A stretch of 7,578 nt of DNA from Gammaproteobacteria bacterium (GTDB taxonomy: Bacteria > Pseudomonadota > Gammaproteobacteria > Pseudomonadales > Pseudohongiellaceae), in assembly GCA_003451715.1 (NCBI GenBank), contig DMJN01000222.1, positions 1-7,578 on the forward strand, read 5' to 3'. Every line of letters starts with the position of its first letter. Positions within the stretch are counted from its first letter, which is position 1. Below are positions 1-5,754 of this stretch, in pieces. The position numbers and the translations under genes were made by a program. The notes under the pieces are model-generated. The model did not search any database, was not told the DNA's origin, and was given only the letters and a program-made list of their open reading frames with translations.

Positions 1-105
1 CCCGCTGAAAGCCACCGCAAAGCTTGCAAACAGGGATTTACAGGACAAAGGCCATAAGCGTCGTGCTGGATGGAATGAGCACATACTGGACTCCGTCCAA
101 CATAT
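1..105. repeat. Diverged direct repeat, left copy (partner 3081-3186)
   Basis: This stretch matches 3081-3186 in the same orientation. Positions 41-105 differ from 3122-3186 at only four bases by my alignment. The outer 40 bases, which lie downstream of the stop codon of the minus-strand reading frame, are more diverged and need a small indel, but begin with the same ten bases (cccgctgaaa). Both coding tail and 3' flank are shared, so this is a DNA-level duplication and not only protein homology. The left limit is unknown because the match reaches the window edge. Confidence 0.85.
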
Positions 106-127
106 GGGCGGCTGCGGCATGGGGCAG
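38..127 (-). pseudogene. Remnant of a second PQQ-dehydrogenase gene (C-terminal tail only)
   Basis: Read on the minus strand, the frame ending in TAA at 38-40 gives a C-terminus (MLDGVQYVLIPSSTTLMAFVL, split as MLDGVQYVLIP + SSTTLMAFVL) that differs from the tail of the intact quinoprotein at 3119-4732 at only two residues. Further upstream, a run of alanines and a proline may correspond to the WGAAAITY stretch of the intact protein, but the match fades by about position 127. The frame stays open to an ATG at 212-214 (58 residues in all) without any further quinoprotein signature, propeller repeat or Shine-Dalgarno sequence, and a strong terminator sits just upstream. I read it as the leftover end of a paralogous dehydrogenase gene after deletion or recombination. 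A short expressed chimeric peptide is possible but unlikely. Confidence 0.7.
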
Positions 128-216
128 TTCAGGAAATGTCAGACCTCGAGGAGAAGCTTTCAGTCGTAGAAAAGACGGTGAATTGCAGGCCCCGAAAAGT
201 TTAACTGGTCCCATAT

Positions 217-253
217 AAAAGGCACTGTAGCGGGATCGCTGCAGTGCCTTTTT
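217..253. terminator. Bidirectional rho-independent terminator
   Basis: Arms 221-232 and 237-248 form a 12-bp stem (GGCACTG with CAGTGCC, then one G-T wobble and four more pairs) around a GGAT loop. It is flanked by AAAA on the left and TTTTT on the right, which extends the stem and gives a U-tract in both directions. It lies 19-55 bp beyond the stop codon of the 272-1261 gene, so it should end the leftward two-gene operon. It also separates that operon from the dehydrogenase remnant. Confidence 0.9.
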
Positions 254-271
254 CTATGCAATCGGTCTTGC

Positions 272-1261
272 TTAGCGCGTTACGGTCACATTCACGTTCT
301 GGTAGGTAAACATCGAGCCGTCGCTAGCTATCCCACGCAAGACGTACTCGCCGGGCTCATCAAAAACCACTTCAGCCACCCAGCGATTATCTGCCGGGGG
401 TACCGGCAAGTTCCAGGGAGGTGACCACGGTGAATTCGAGTACACGCGAGTGTCCATATAGGTCTTCATTTGAATTGGATCAAAACTCGCGCTCTCGGCA
501 GGACCTCTATAAACAATCCAGGAGAAACGCAATCCCGGAACACTGGAAGCCACCACCGAAGAAGGTGGCCTGTAAAGGGCATCGAGCGTGGTTGGAAGCC
601 CCCGGTTTCGCGGCTCCGGAAGGTTATCCGGGTCATTGGCCCGAACCGCGAGGCTCAGGGGTTGCCCGGCTCTCACCGTACGAAAATTCTCACCCTCAAC
701 GCGCAGTTCCGGTGGAATATTGGTACGCAATCGGTCATCGAGACTGCCGTAGGCGCCGCCGACTTCCGTTGAAATCACCTGGGGATTAATTCGGTAGTCA
801 GGCAGAAGGGAGCCAAAAGTGCGGATAGTCTGGCCACGGGTGGTCAGGGTCCAGACCACCTCTTTTTCGCCAAAATCTGCAGGTACGTCAATGGTAAACA
901 GAAACGGGTTCCGTCGGGGGTAAAAATGGGTGGGCTGGCCCTGATCGGCTTCGGCAAAGTCGAATGCATTAATTTCCAGATCGTCCAGCGCGCCCGCTTC
1001 GACGATATTGAAATAATTTTCCGGACCAATAGGGACATCGTAGTGCTGCTCCCAGTTGCTATTCATATAACCGAAGAACAGCTTGTATGATCCATCTTCG
1101 TTGGGCCAAAAGCCTTCGTATGCTGGCGAGGTAACCTGATCTTTCAGATGCATCCAGGGGATCTGGGCGGTAGCAAATTGAGAGAACAGAAGAACCGTCA
1201 TAGAGACCAGGAGTATTAACTGGCCTCTCAAATTAAAGAGCTTGACGCGATTGCTATTCAT
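272..1261 (-). CDS. Exported protein with Ig-like C-terminal region, unknown function
   Basis: The 329-residue product starts with a signal peptide: basic N-terminus, hydrophobic core at about 13-31 and a likely cut after ATA (residue 32). The mature part has an N-terminal block rich in aromatic residues and glycine (YEGFWPNEDGSYKLFFGY at about 48-65, then DQGQPTHFYPRR at 106-117) and a VVWTLTTRG strand at 135-143. The C-terminal third resembles an Ig/PKD-like beta-sandwich (VVFDEPGEYVLRGIASDG at 298-315). No haem, copper or catalytic motif is visible. From memory, similar proteins accompany quinoprotein and cytochrome genes in other bacteria, but I know no assigned role. The start overlaps the upstream stop by one base (TAATG), and AAGGAG at 1269-1274 lies seven bases before the ATG inside the upstream gene, so translation is probably coupled. 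That suggests a partner or accessory subunit of the 1261-2727 product. Confidence 0.85.
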   Translation of the reverse strand: MNSNRVKLFNLRGQLILLVSMTVLLFSQFATAQIPWMHLKDQVTSPAYEGFWPNEDGSYKLFFGYMNSNWEQHYDVPIGPENYFNIVEAGALDDLEINAFDFAEADQGQPTHFYPRRNPFLFTIDVPADFGEKEVVWTLTTRGQTIRTFGSLLPDYRINPQVISTEVGGAYGSLDDRLRTNIPPELRVEGENFRTVRAGQPLSLAVRANDPDNLPEPRNRGLPTTLDALYRPPSSVVASSVPGLRFSWIVYRGPAESASFDPIQMKTYMDTRVYSNSPWSPPWNLPVPPADNRWVAEVVFDEPGEYVLRGIASDGSMFTYQNVNVTVTR

Positions 1262-2727
1262 TATTGATCTCCTTGCGCCAAATTCTGGCCGGTAATCTCA
1301 GGAGCCCAACACAGCGGACAACCGACATCGTACTCGTTCTTGTCTTTCATGTTTGCCCGCCTAATAGCCATCTCGGCCTGAAACTGTTCTTCGGTTAACC
1401 TCACGGAATAACCAAGATCGATAAACATATTAGTAACAGAGCGGCGACCGCCACCAGACCAGTTACGCGAATCGGCTAAATTGGGATTGGCCTTTGTCGT
1501 ATCCATAAAGCCGACTGCGTGTAAAATGGTTCCCTTGGGCAGCAGCGGCGCAGCATCATCCTCAAATACATATTGCTTCACCCAGTTGTGATCATAACCC
1601 ACGCAAGTCAGCGTAAACTGGTTATGCCCCCAGATCGCTTCCAGACACATTCTCACACCAGGCGCGTGAAGATGGGGCTCGAAGGCTATAATCTTGGTAT
1701 GGTCCTGTAACACCACGTAGTTATGGACTTCCTGATTGGCCCTGTTCGCTGCCACATCGATATCGATGCCATTCCCGGTGAGTGGTCCACGGCGGCTATA
1801 TTCCGGTTCATAGCCCACGGGAAAGAAGCTGAAACCGAACTCCAGATGACCGGTGGTTTCCCGACCATTGGAATGCATATGGGTGCCGAACAAACGCAGA
1901 GCCGAATTTGCTGCCAGCAGGCGCCCCGCTTTTTCAGGAAAAATATCCGCGTTGCGCCCTACTTCGTGGATTGGCCAGCGGCCGCTAGTTGGGTCTTGGG
2001 TATAAACGCCATTTTCATCAATGACACCACTGGAGTAGTTCAAATGGTGAAAGATGTAACGACCACCTACGGTGGCGATATCTCCATCGGCTGGTATATC
2101 ATTTATTTCCCGAATTTGGATGGATTTGACATAGCGGTCTTCTGTCAGGCCCGTTGGCACCAGCCCTAGATCACCCCACCAGTCGGGGCCAATGGCGGGT
2201 GTGGTAAAATCCGGGCCCCTCAAGACCAGGTCAGGCTCTCCAAGTTTCCACACGTCACTGATGTCGAATTCCAGTGGCTCAGGTGAATCTGCCGGGTTGC
2301 CCCGGGGTGTACCGTTGTCAATCCAGGCCTGAATAACCGCCAGTTCTTCGTCAGAGAGGGAATAATCATCTTTAAAGCGGCTAATGCCAATGTCCTTCTC
2401 CGCATAAAAGGGTGGCATGGCACCCATTCGGTCACGGATAGCTGTACGGTCTTTGATCACTGATGCCCAAGGTTGTACCTGGTCATAGCTAACCAGGGGC
2501 ATGGGCGCACCACCATAAGGATTGTGGCAATTCTGGCAGCTTCTTTGCAAAATCGGCTCTATGTCCTTGGTAAAAGTCAGACTATCAGGGTCGATGCCGA
2601 ATTCTGTCGCATCATAATAATGCGGTTGATGGTTAGCGATGCTGGCGTCATGGGCCTGTGCACTGGCAATAACTGGAAATGCCAGGACAGCAAACGCTGA
2701 CACAGTGAGAAAGTGTTTGACGGTCAT
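1261..2727 (-). CDS. Cytochrome c / PHM-like type II copper monooxygenase fusion
   Basis: The 488-residue product has a signal peptide (cut near ASA-QA, about residue 23). An N-terminal cytochrome c-like region has CxxCH at 64-68 and a candidate axial Met in RMGAMPP (M101 or M104). The rest resembles the copper type II, ascorbate-dependent monooxygenase fold (peptidylglycine alpha-hydroxylating / dopamine beta-hydroxylase family). All the expected copper ligands have counterparts. A CuH-like site is formed by the pair H227-H228 (FHHLN) plus H283 or H285 (THMHSNG). A CuM-like site is formed by H352 and H354 (PHLHAPG) plus M434 (SVTNMF). C361 and C375 may form a disulfide; a CPLC pair sits at 470-473. 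The family couples substrate hydroxylation to O2 reduction; the substrate here is unknown. AGAGGAG at 2734-2740 precedes the ATG. It is the first gene of the leftward pair. An inactive structural homologue cannot be excluded. Confidence 0.85.
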   Translation of the reverse strand: MTVKHFLTVSAFAVLAFPVIASAQAHDASIANHQPHYYDATEFGIDPDSLTFTKDIEPILQRSCQNCHNPYGGAPMPLVSYDQVQPWASVIKDRTAIRDRMGAMPPFYAEKDIGISRFKDDYSLSDEELAVIQAWIDNGTPRGNPADSPEPLEFDISDVWKLGEPDLVLRGPDFTTPAIGPDWWGDLGLVPTGLTEDRYVKSIQIREINDIPADGDIATVGGRYIFHHLNYSSGVIDENGVYTQDPTSGRWPIHEVGRNADIFPEKAGRLLAANSALRLFGTHMHSNGRETTGHLEFGFSFFPVGYEPEYSRRGPLTGNGIDIDVAANRANQEVHNYVVLQDHTKIIAFEPHLHAPGVRMCLEAIWGHNQFTLTCVGYDHNWVKQYVFEDDAAPLLPKGTILHAVGFMDTTKANPNLADSRNWSGGGRRSVTNMFIDLGYSVRLTEEQFQAEMAIRRANMKDKNEYDVGCPLCWAPEITGQNLAQGDQ

Positions 2728-2748
2728 CTCGTACTCCTCTTCATATCG

Positions 2749-2766
2749 TTCTCAAATCCTTGAGAA
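2749..2766. promoter_or_regulatory. Perfect palindrome beside the ribosome-binding site of the 1261-2727 gene
   Basis: TTCTCAA and TTGAGAA form a perfect 7-bp inverted repeat around a four-base spacer. It lies 22-39 bases upstream of the ATG and about nine bases upstream of the AGAGGAG ribosome-binding site. It could be an mRNA hairpin influencing translation or an operator for a dimeric repressor. No U-tract follows on the transcribed strand, so it is not a terminator. Confidence 0.4.
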
Positions 2767-2809
2767 AAGTGAGTTCACGGCGTTATTGGCCCAAGTTTCA
2801 CAATGAAAT

Positions 2810-2819
2810 CCCCCCCCCC
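2810..2819. repeat. Homopolymer run of ten C (G10 on the transcribed strand)
   Basis: Ten consecutive C bases are visible, 83-92 bases upstream of the start codon of the 1261-2727 gene. Runs of this length are prone to slipped-strand length change and to sequencing error. It lies between the candidate promoter (near 2926) and the start codon, so it would be inside the untranslated leader if that promoter is right. Confidence 0.8.
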
Positions 2820-2925
2820 AATGCATCCTCTTGATTCGAATCCGCGTGAAATGGACCTTCTGCATTCAAAACGGAAAAATATCGTCTACTTTCCCGTCCC
2901 ATAAAAAGTCACGCAGTAACCTCCG

Positions 2926-2931
2926 AATATA
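2926..2931 (-). promoter_or_regulatory. Candidate -10 element (TATATT) for the copper-oxygenase operon
   Basis: On the minus strand TATATT matches five of six bases of the sigma-70 -10 consensus. The six bases at 17-bp spacing upstream (TTAGTC) are a poor -35, as expected for an activator-dependent promoter. Transcription would start near 2919, which places the FNR/ANR-like box centred at 2980.5 at about -61.5, a standard class I activator position. It would give a leader of about 190 nt. This is inference from spacing only. Confidence 0.35.
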
Positions 2932-2973
2932 CCCCTTCCGGACGGTAAGACTAAGGAATATCCGTTACAACAA

Positions 2974-2987
2974 TTGACGTACATCAA
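2974..2987. promoter_or_regulatory. FNR/ANR/DNR-type binding site
   Basis: TTGACGTACATCAA matches the FNR-family consensus TTGAT-N4-ATCAA at nine of the ten defined bases, and its reverse complement carries one perfect TTGAT half-site. FNR/ANR sense oxygen limitation and DNR senses nitric oxide. The site lies upstream of the leftward operon and has no rightward gene to serve, so the likely target is the 2727-to-272 gene pair. Confidence 0.45.
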
Positions 2988-3080
2988 GCCTTGCTAATAT
3001 AGGGAATCAGGTTTTCCCCCTCGATTGACCATTAACGGGCAAACGGGCAGTAAAACGTGGTCTATCCCCCGTTTATTCTA

Positions 3081-3186
3081 CCCGCTGAAATCCCCTGCAG
3101 AACTCCCAAACAGGAGGATTACAGGGCAAAGGCCATAAGTGTCGTACCGGATGGAATGAGCACATACTGGACTCCGTCCAACATAT
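3081..3186. repeat. Diverged direct repeat, right copy (partner 1-105)
   Basis: This is the intact-gene copy of the duplicated segment. It covers the last 23 or so codons of the quinoprotein gene, its TAA stop (3119-3121) and about 38 bases of downstream sequence. Beyond 3186 the two copies stop aligning cleanly: there are gaps and only loosely similar GC-rich codons. Confidence 0.85.
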
Positions 3187-4732
3187 AGGTGATGGCGGCG
3201 GCGCCCCAGATACGAGAGCCGGTTTGATAGTGCCACAGGTTTTCACCGCTTGCGGCGTCGAAGGCCATGAAATTCCCCTCGTGGTCGCCGGCGAAAACCA
3301 GCCCCGAAGCGGTGCTCATTACCCCACCAAAGCTCGGCGAAGGGTAGGTGAATTCCCACTCCAGCTCACCGCTGTGAACGTCCAGTGCCCGCAAGGCTCC
3401 GTAGCCCTGCTCACTGTCGATAAACACCGTGCCGCCAAAATTGGCCTGGCCGCGAGTGTTGGCAGGTTCTTCCGGCACATAGATGGCGCAGGTTTCCCGG
3501 GCCGTCAGAATAAACAGATCCAGCCCCGGGAAAAATGTCGGTGGGTAAAAATTAGTCGAACCCCAGGGATCGGGCAGGCATCCCAGGCTGCCGTCGTTCA
3601 CCACTATGGGACGACCATCGGCGCCGATTTCCCGAGCCCAGGTGGTCGCCGTGAACGGTTCGCCCAGCAAAAATTCACCGGTCACGCGATCGAGTACGTA
3701 GAAGAAGCCGTTACGATTGCCTACCATAACAACCCTTCTTGGCTGACCTTGCCATTCGATATTTGCCAGCACCGGCATGTGGTTCGAGTCCCAGTCATTG
3801 ACGTCATGGGGTGTGAATTGATAGTGCCAGCGCATTTCGCCAGTATTGGCATCCAAGGCCACGATGGAATCCGTATACAGGTTATCACCGGGGCGATTCT
3901 CGTCGTAATAGTCCGGATTCGGGTTGCCGATGCCCCAGTAGATAAGATTGAGGTCTGCATCATAGCTGCCATTCATCCACGTGCCTCCTCCACCGCCTGC
4001 CAGGATTGCTGGGTCGTCAGGCCAGGTCTCACTGCCGGTTTCCCCAGGACCGGGAATGGTGTTGAAGCGCCAGATTCTTTCACCCAACACCGGATCGAAG
4101 GCATCGATGAATCCGCGGGTCTGATACTCACCGCCGGAGATACCGACGATGACTTTATTGTCAAGCACCAGCGGTGCCATGGTCGATGAATAGCCCACCT
4201 GATAGTCAGCCAGTTCCCGCTCCCATATCACGTCGCCCGTTCTCCGGTCGAAGGACATCAAGTGAGCATCCAGTGTCACCATGAACAATTGATTCCCCAG
4301 CATACCGAAACCCCGGTTCACCGGTGCGCTGGCACCGTAAGTGAGATCGTCGGGGAGATTGCGCCGGTACTGCCAGAAGGAGCGGCCACTGCGCGCATCG
4401 ATGGCCCAGGCATAGTTATTCGATCCGGTGACGTACAACACACCATCGTCCAGCAACGGCGTGGTCTCGAATCCACGACCGCGGGTAGTAGTGCCAGTCT
4501 GAAACGTCCAGGCCGGCCGCAACTGATCAACATTATCGGTTGTAATCTGAGTGAGCGGGCTATGGCGCCTGCCGCTATAGTCACCGGAATAGGTTAACCA
4601 GCGGCTCGGATCTTCGAAGCCGCGCAAGATGTCTTCGAATGTCGGCCCATCCGCATCCTGCGCTTGAATGAACGTCGGCCAGGAAACCAGACTTACGCTG
4701 ATGAGTAGTACCCGGATAAGTAATTGCTTCAT
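3119..4732 (-). CDS. PQQ-dependent alcohol dehydrogenase, soluble periplasmic, lanthanide-type signature
   Basis: The 537-residue product has a signal peptide (cut near IQA-QD, about residue 24) and a quinoprotein beta-propeller with repeated W-motifs such as AIDARSGRSFW (110-120), AFDPVLGERIW (211-221), ALDANTGEMRW (292-302) and AFDAASGENLW (490-500). By alignment to methanol dehydrogenases, metal and PQQ ligands are E202 (SGGE), N270 (GNPNP) and catalytic D313; R340 (GNRNG) and the floor tryptophan W252 are also in place. D315, two residues after the catalytic Asp in HDVNDWDS, gives the D-x-D pattern seen in lanthanide-using XoxF/ExaF/PedH enzymes. The vicinal Cys pair of the family is absent (GASAPVNRG at 133-141), and there is no C-terminal cytochrome c domain, so electrons should leave through a separate cytochrome, probably the 4762-5553 product. 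It follows that gene by 29 bp; only a weak GGGA precedes the ATG. The alcohol substrate is unknown. Confidence 0.92.
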   Translation of the reverse strand: MKQLLIRVLLISVSLVSWPTFIQAQDADGPTFEDILRGFEDPSRWLTYSGDYSGRRHSPLTQITTDNVDQLRPAWTFQTGTTTRGRGFETTPLLDDGVLYVTGSNNYAWAIDARSGRSFWQYRRNLPDDLTYGASAPVNRGFGMLGNQLFMVTLDAHLMSFDRRTGDVIWERELADYQVGYSSTMAPLVLDNKVIVGISGGEYQTRGFIDAFDPVLGERIWRFNTIPGPGETGSETWPDDPAILAGGGGGTWMNGSYDADLNLIYWGIGNPNPDYYDENRPGDNLYTDSIVALDANTGEMRWHYQFTPHDVNDWDSNHMPVLANIEWQGQPRRVVMVGNRNGFFYVLDRVTGEFLLGEPFTATTWAREIGADGRPIVVNDGSLGCLPDPWGSTNFYPPTFFPGLDLFILTARETCAIYVPEEPANTRGQANFGGTVFIDSEQGYGALRALDVHSGELEWEFTYPSPSFGGVMSTASGLVFAGDHEGNFMAFDAASGENLWHYQTGSRIWGAAAITYMLDGVQYVLIPSGTTLMAFAL

Positions 4733-4761
4733 GTTTTTCCCATTCTTTTTTAAAGCCGGTG

Positions 4762-5553
4762 TTAGCGAACTGATTGCAGAAAACTTAAGATGTCATTGAC
4801 GTCAGTCTCGCTCAGTTGGCGTTCTGAAAAAGCTGGCATCAGCGACGGTTCATCACGATTCAATTCACGCAGGGCAGATTTTGAGAATCCGCGTAATACC
4901 TGATTACTGTCCATCACCTGGATGGAGAACGCGTCCTCACTCTTGATCGCACCTCGCACGCGCTCATTAGCATCGGTCAGCAACGACACTGGCTTATAGC
5001 GGCGGGCGATATTGGCGCTGGGATTCCGGATAGAATCAGTCAGTGCTGCTTGTGTTCGACGCGCTGTGATTGCGGTCAGGTCGGGGCCCAGACTTCCGCC
5101 ACTACCATCCACTCGATGACACAGAGAGCAATTGCCCTGGAACAGTTCCGAACCCCTTGTTGAGTTTCCCACGATCTGCTTCGACGTGCCGGTGACGGCG
5201 ACACTACGCAGGTAGGACACCAGCATCCAGATTTCTGGATCGGGAAAACCATGGGGGGGCATGATGCTGCCGGGAATACCGCTGCGAATCACCTGAAAGA
5301 CGGCCTGGTCGGTAGCTTCCACACGAGTCCAGATCAGCGTCAAATCCGGTGCATCGATTATATCTATGCCTTTGGCATCGGCACCGTGGCAGCTCGCACA
5401 TTGCGCTCTGAAGATTCCCCCACCAGCACGAGCGGCCCGGGGGTCTGCTGCCAATGGATTAACTGTCTGAGAAAAGGCACCGTTCGCGCCGAGCAGGATA
5501 ATGATCAGCAGAATGAGATGTCGTCGATGTTTCAAATAGCGCGCCCCGTTCAC
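4762..5553 (-). CDS. Exported di-haem cytochrome c
   Basis: The 263-residue product starts at GTG, the only plausible start before the in-frame TGA upstream. It has a basic N-terminus (LKHRRH), a hydrophobic core at about 13-25 and a likely cut after AFS (residue 28). Domain 1 has CASCH at 52-56 with axial Met M98 (SIMPPHG). Domain 2 has CSLCH at 142-146 followed by GSLGPDLT, NPSA and a late Met, M239 (SLMPAF); this pattern recalls the Pirellula/Verrucomicrobium-type haem-binding domain (TIGR02603-like), with a beta-rich insert between haem and Met. It is the first gene of the operon with the quinoprotein, so its likely role is electron acceptor for the reduced PQQ enzyme, passing electrons to a terminal oxidase. 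The ribosome-binding site is weak (AAGAGA or AAGAAA upstream of the GTG). Confidence 0.9.
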   Translation of the reverse strand: MNGARYLKHRRHLILLIIILLGANGAFSQTVNPLAADPRAARAGGGIFRAQCASCHGADAKGIDIIDAPDLTLIWTRVEATDQAVFQVIRSGIPGSIMPPHGFPDPEIWMLVSYLRSVAVTGTSKQIVGNSTRGSELFQGNCSLCHRVDGSGGSLGPDLTAITARRTQAALTDSIRNPSANIARRYKPVSLLTDANERVRGAIKSEDAFSIQVMDSNQVLRGFSKSALRELNRDEPSLMPAFSERQLSETDVNDILSFLQSVR

Positions 5554-5589
5554 GTTTCTTATTATTCTCTTGGTAGCCAGAGACAGCGC

Positions 5590-5595
5590 AGAATA
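5590..5595 (-). promoter_or_regulatory. Candidate extended -10 for the cytochrome/quinoprotein operon
   Basis: On the minus strand TGGTATTCT resembles an extended -10 (TGnTATAAT, four of six in the hexamer). It would start transcription near 5583, about 30 bases before the GTG. There is no recognisable -35 at normal spacing, so support is weak. The 5554-5754 gap is the shared divergent promoter region with the cupin gene. Confidence 0.25.
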
Positions 5596-5670
5596 CCATC
5601 AACCCTATTGAGAAGCGACGCGCAGACTTTCCAGCCACAATTCAGCTACAGCCTGTAAATCCTTCTGTCA

Positions 5671-5699
5671 TTGACATTGCCAGCCAATAAGTTGATGCT
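5671..5699 (+). promoter_or_regulatory. Candidate sigma-70 promoter for the cupin gene
   Basis: A perfect -35 hexamer TTGACA lies at 5671-5676. At 17-bp spacing the -10 would be GATGCT (5694-5699), which matches only three of six bases. A start near 5706 would give a leader of about 50 nt before the ATG at 5755. The weak -10 keeps confidence moderate. Confidence 0.35.
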
Positions 5700-5744
5700 A
5701 CGAGCAGCAAAGTGTGGCATCTGTTTTCACAAAACAACAATATC

Positions 5745-5750
5745 GGAGGG
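5745..5750 (+). promoter_or_regulatory. Ribosome-binding site that fixes the cupin start
   Basis: GGAGGG lies four bases before the ATG at 5755. It supports that start over the in-frame ATG at 5671, whose upstream sequence has no Shine-Dalgarno and overlaps the candidate -35. Starting at 5755 also places a normal signal peptide at the N-terminus. Confidence 0.75.
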
Positions 5751-5754
5751 CGTG

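Larger units (their letters stand above)
2728..3118. other. 391-bp non-coding leader between the two minus-strand units
   Basis: No convincing gene lies here on either strand. It separates the end of the quinoprotein gene from the start of the copper-oxygenase gene and is long enough for an independent promoter. It contains the tail of the direct repeat (3081-3118), a short tandem pair of ACGGGCA-like units near 3035-3050, an FNR/ANR-like box (2974-2987), a candidate -10 (2926-2931), a C10 run (2810-2819), a small TTTCA/TGAAA inverted repeat (2796-2808) and a palindrome beside the ribosome-binding site (2749-2766). I found no clear intrinsic terminator after the quinoprotein gene, so read-through into the left pair remains possible. 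Confidence 0.7.

Noticed and set aside
24..218. Plus-strand 64-codon open frame at the left end
   Set aside because: It is antisense to the duplicated dehydrogenase tail, and the similarity to 3081-3186 makes sense only in the minus-strand frame.
421..789. Two overlapping plus-strand open frames opposite the 329-residue gene
   Set aside because: Arginine- and proline-rich translations typical of shadow frames. The minus-strand gene has a signal peptide and coupling signals.
1723..2169. Plus-strand open frame opposite the haem-copper gene
   Set aside because: Antisense shadow of a well-supported gene, with no signal peptide or motif of its own.
2974..2999. Rightward promoter made of TTGACG and TAATAT
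   Set aside because: The spacer is only about 15 bp and there is no plus-strand gene to serve. The first hexamer is better explained as half of the FNR-like box.
3224..4189. Long plus-strand open frame (321 codons) opposite the quinoprotein gene
   Set aside because: It lies wholly antisense to a clear quinoprotein, has no Shine-Dalgarno support and its translation lacks recognisable domains. It is a by-product of codon bias on the other strand.
5671..5754. N-terminal extension of the cupin from ATG 5671
   Set aside because: No ribosome-binding site there, overlap with a candidate -35, and it would bury the signal peptide 28 residues in. GGAGGG at 5745 supports 5755.
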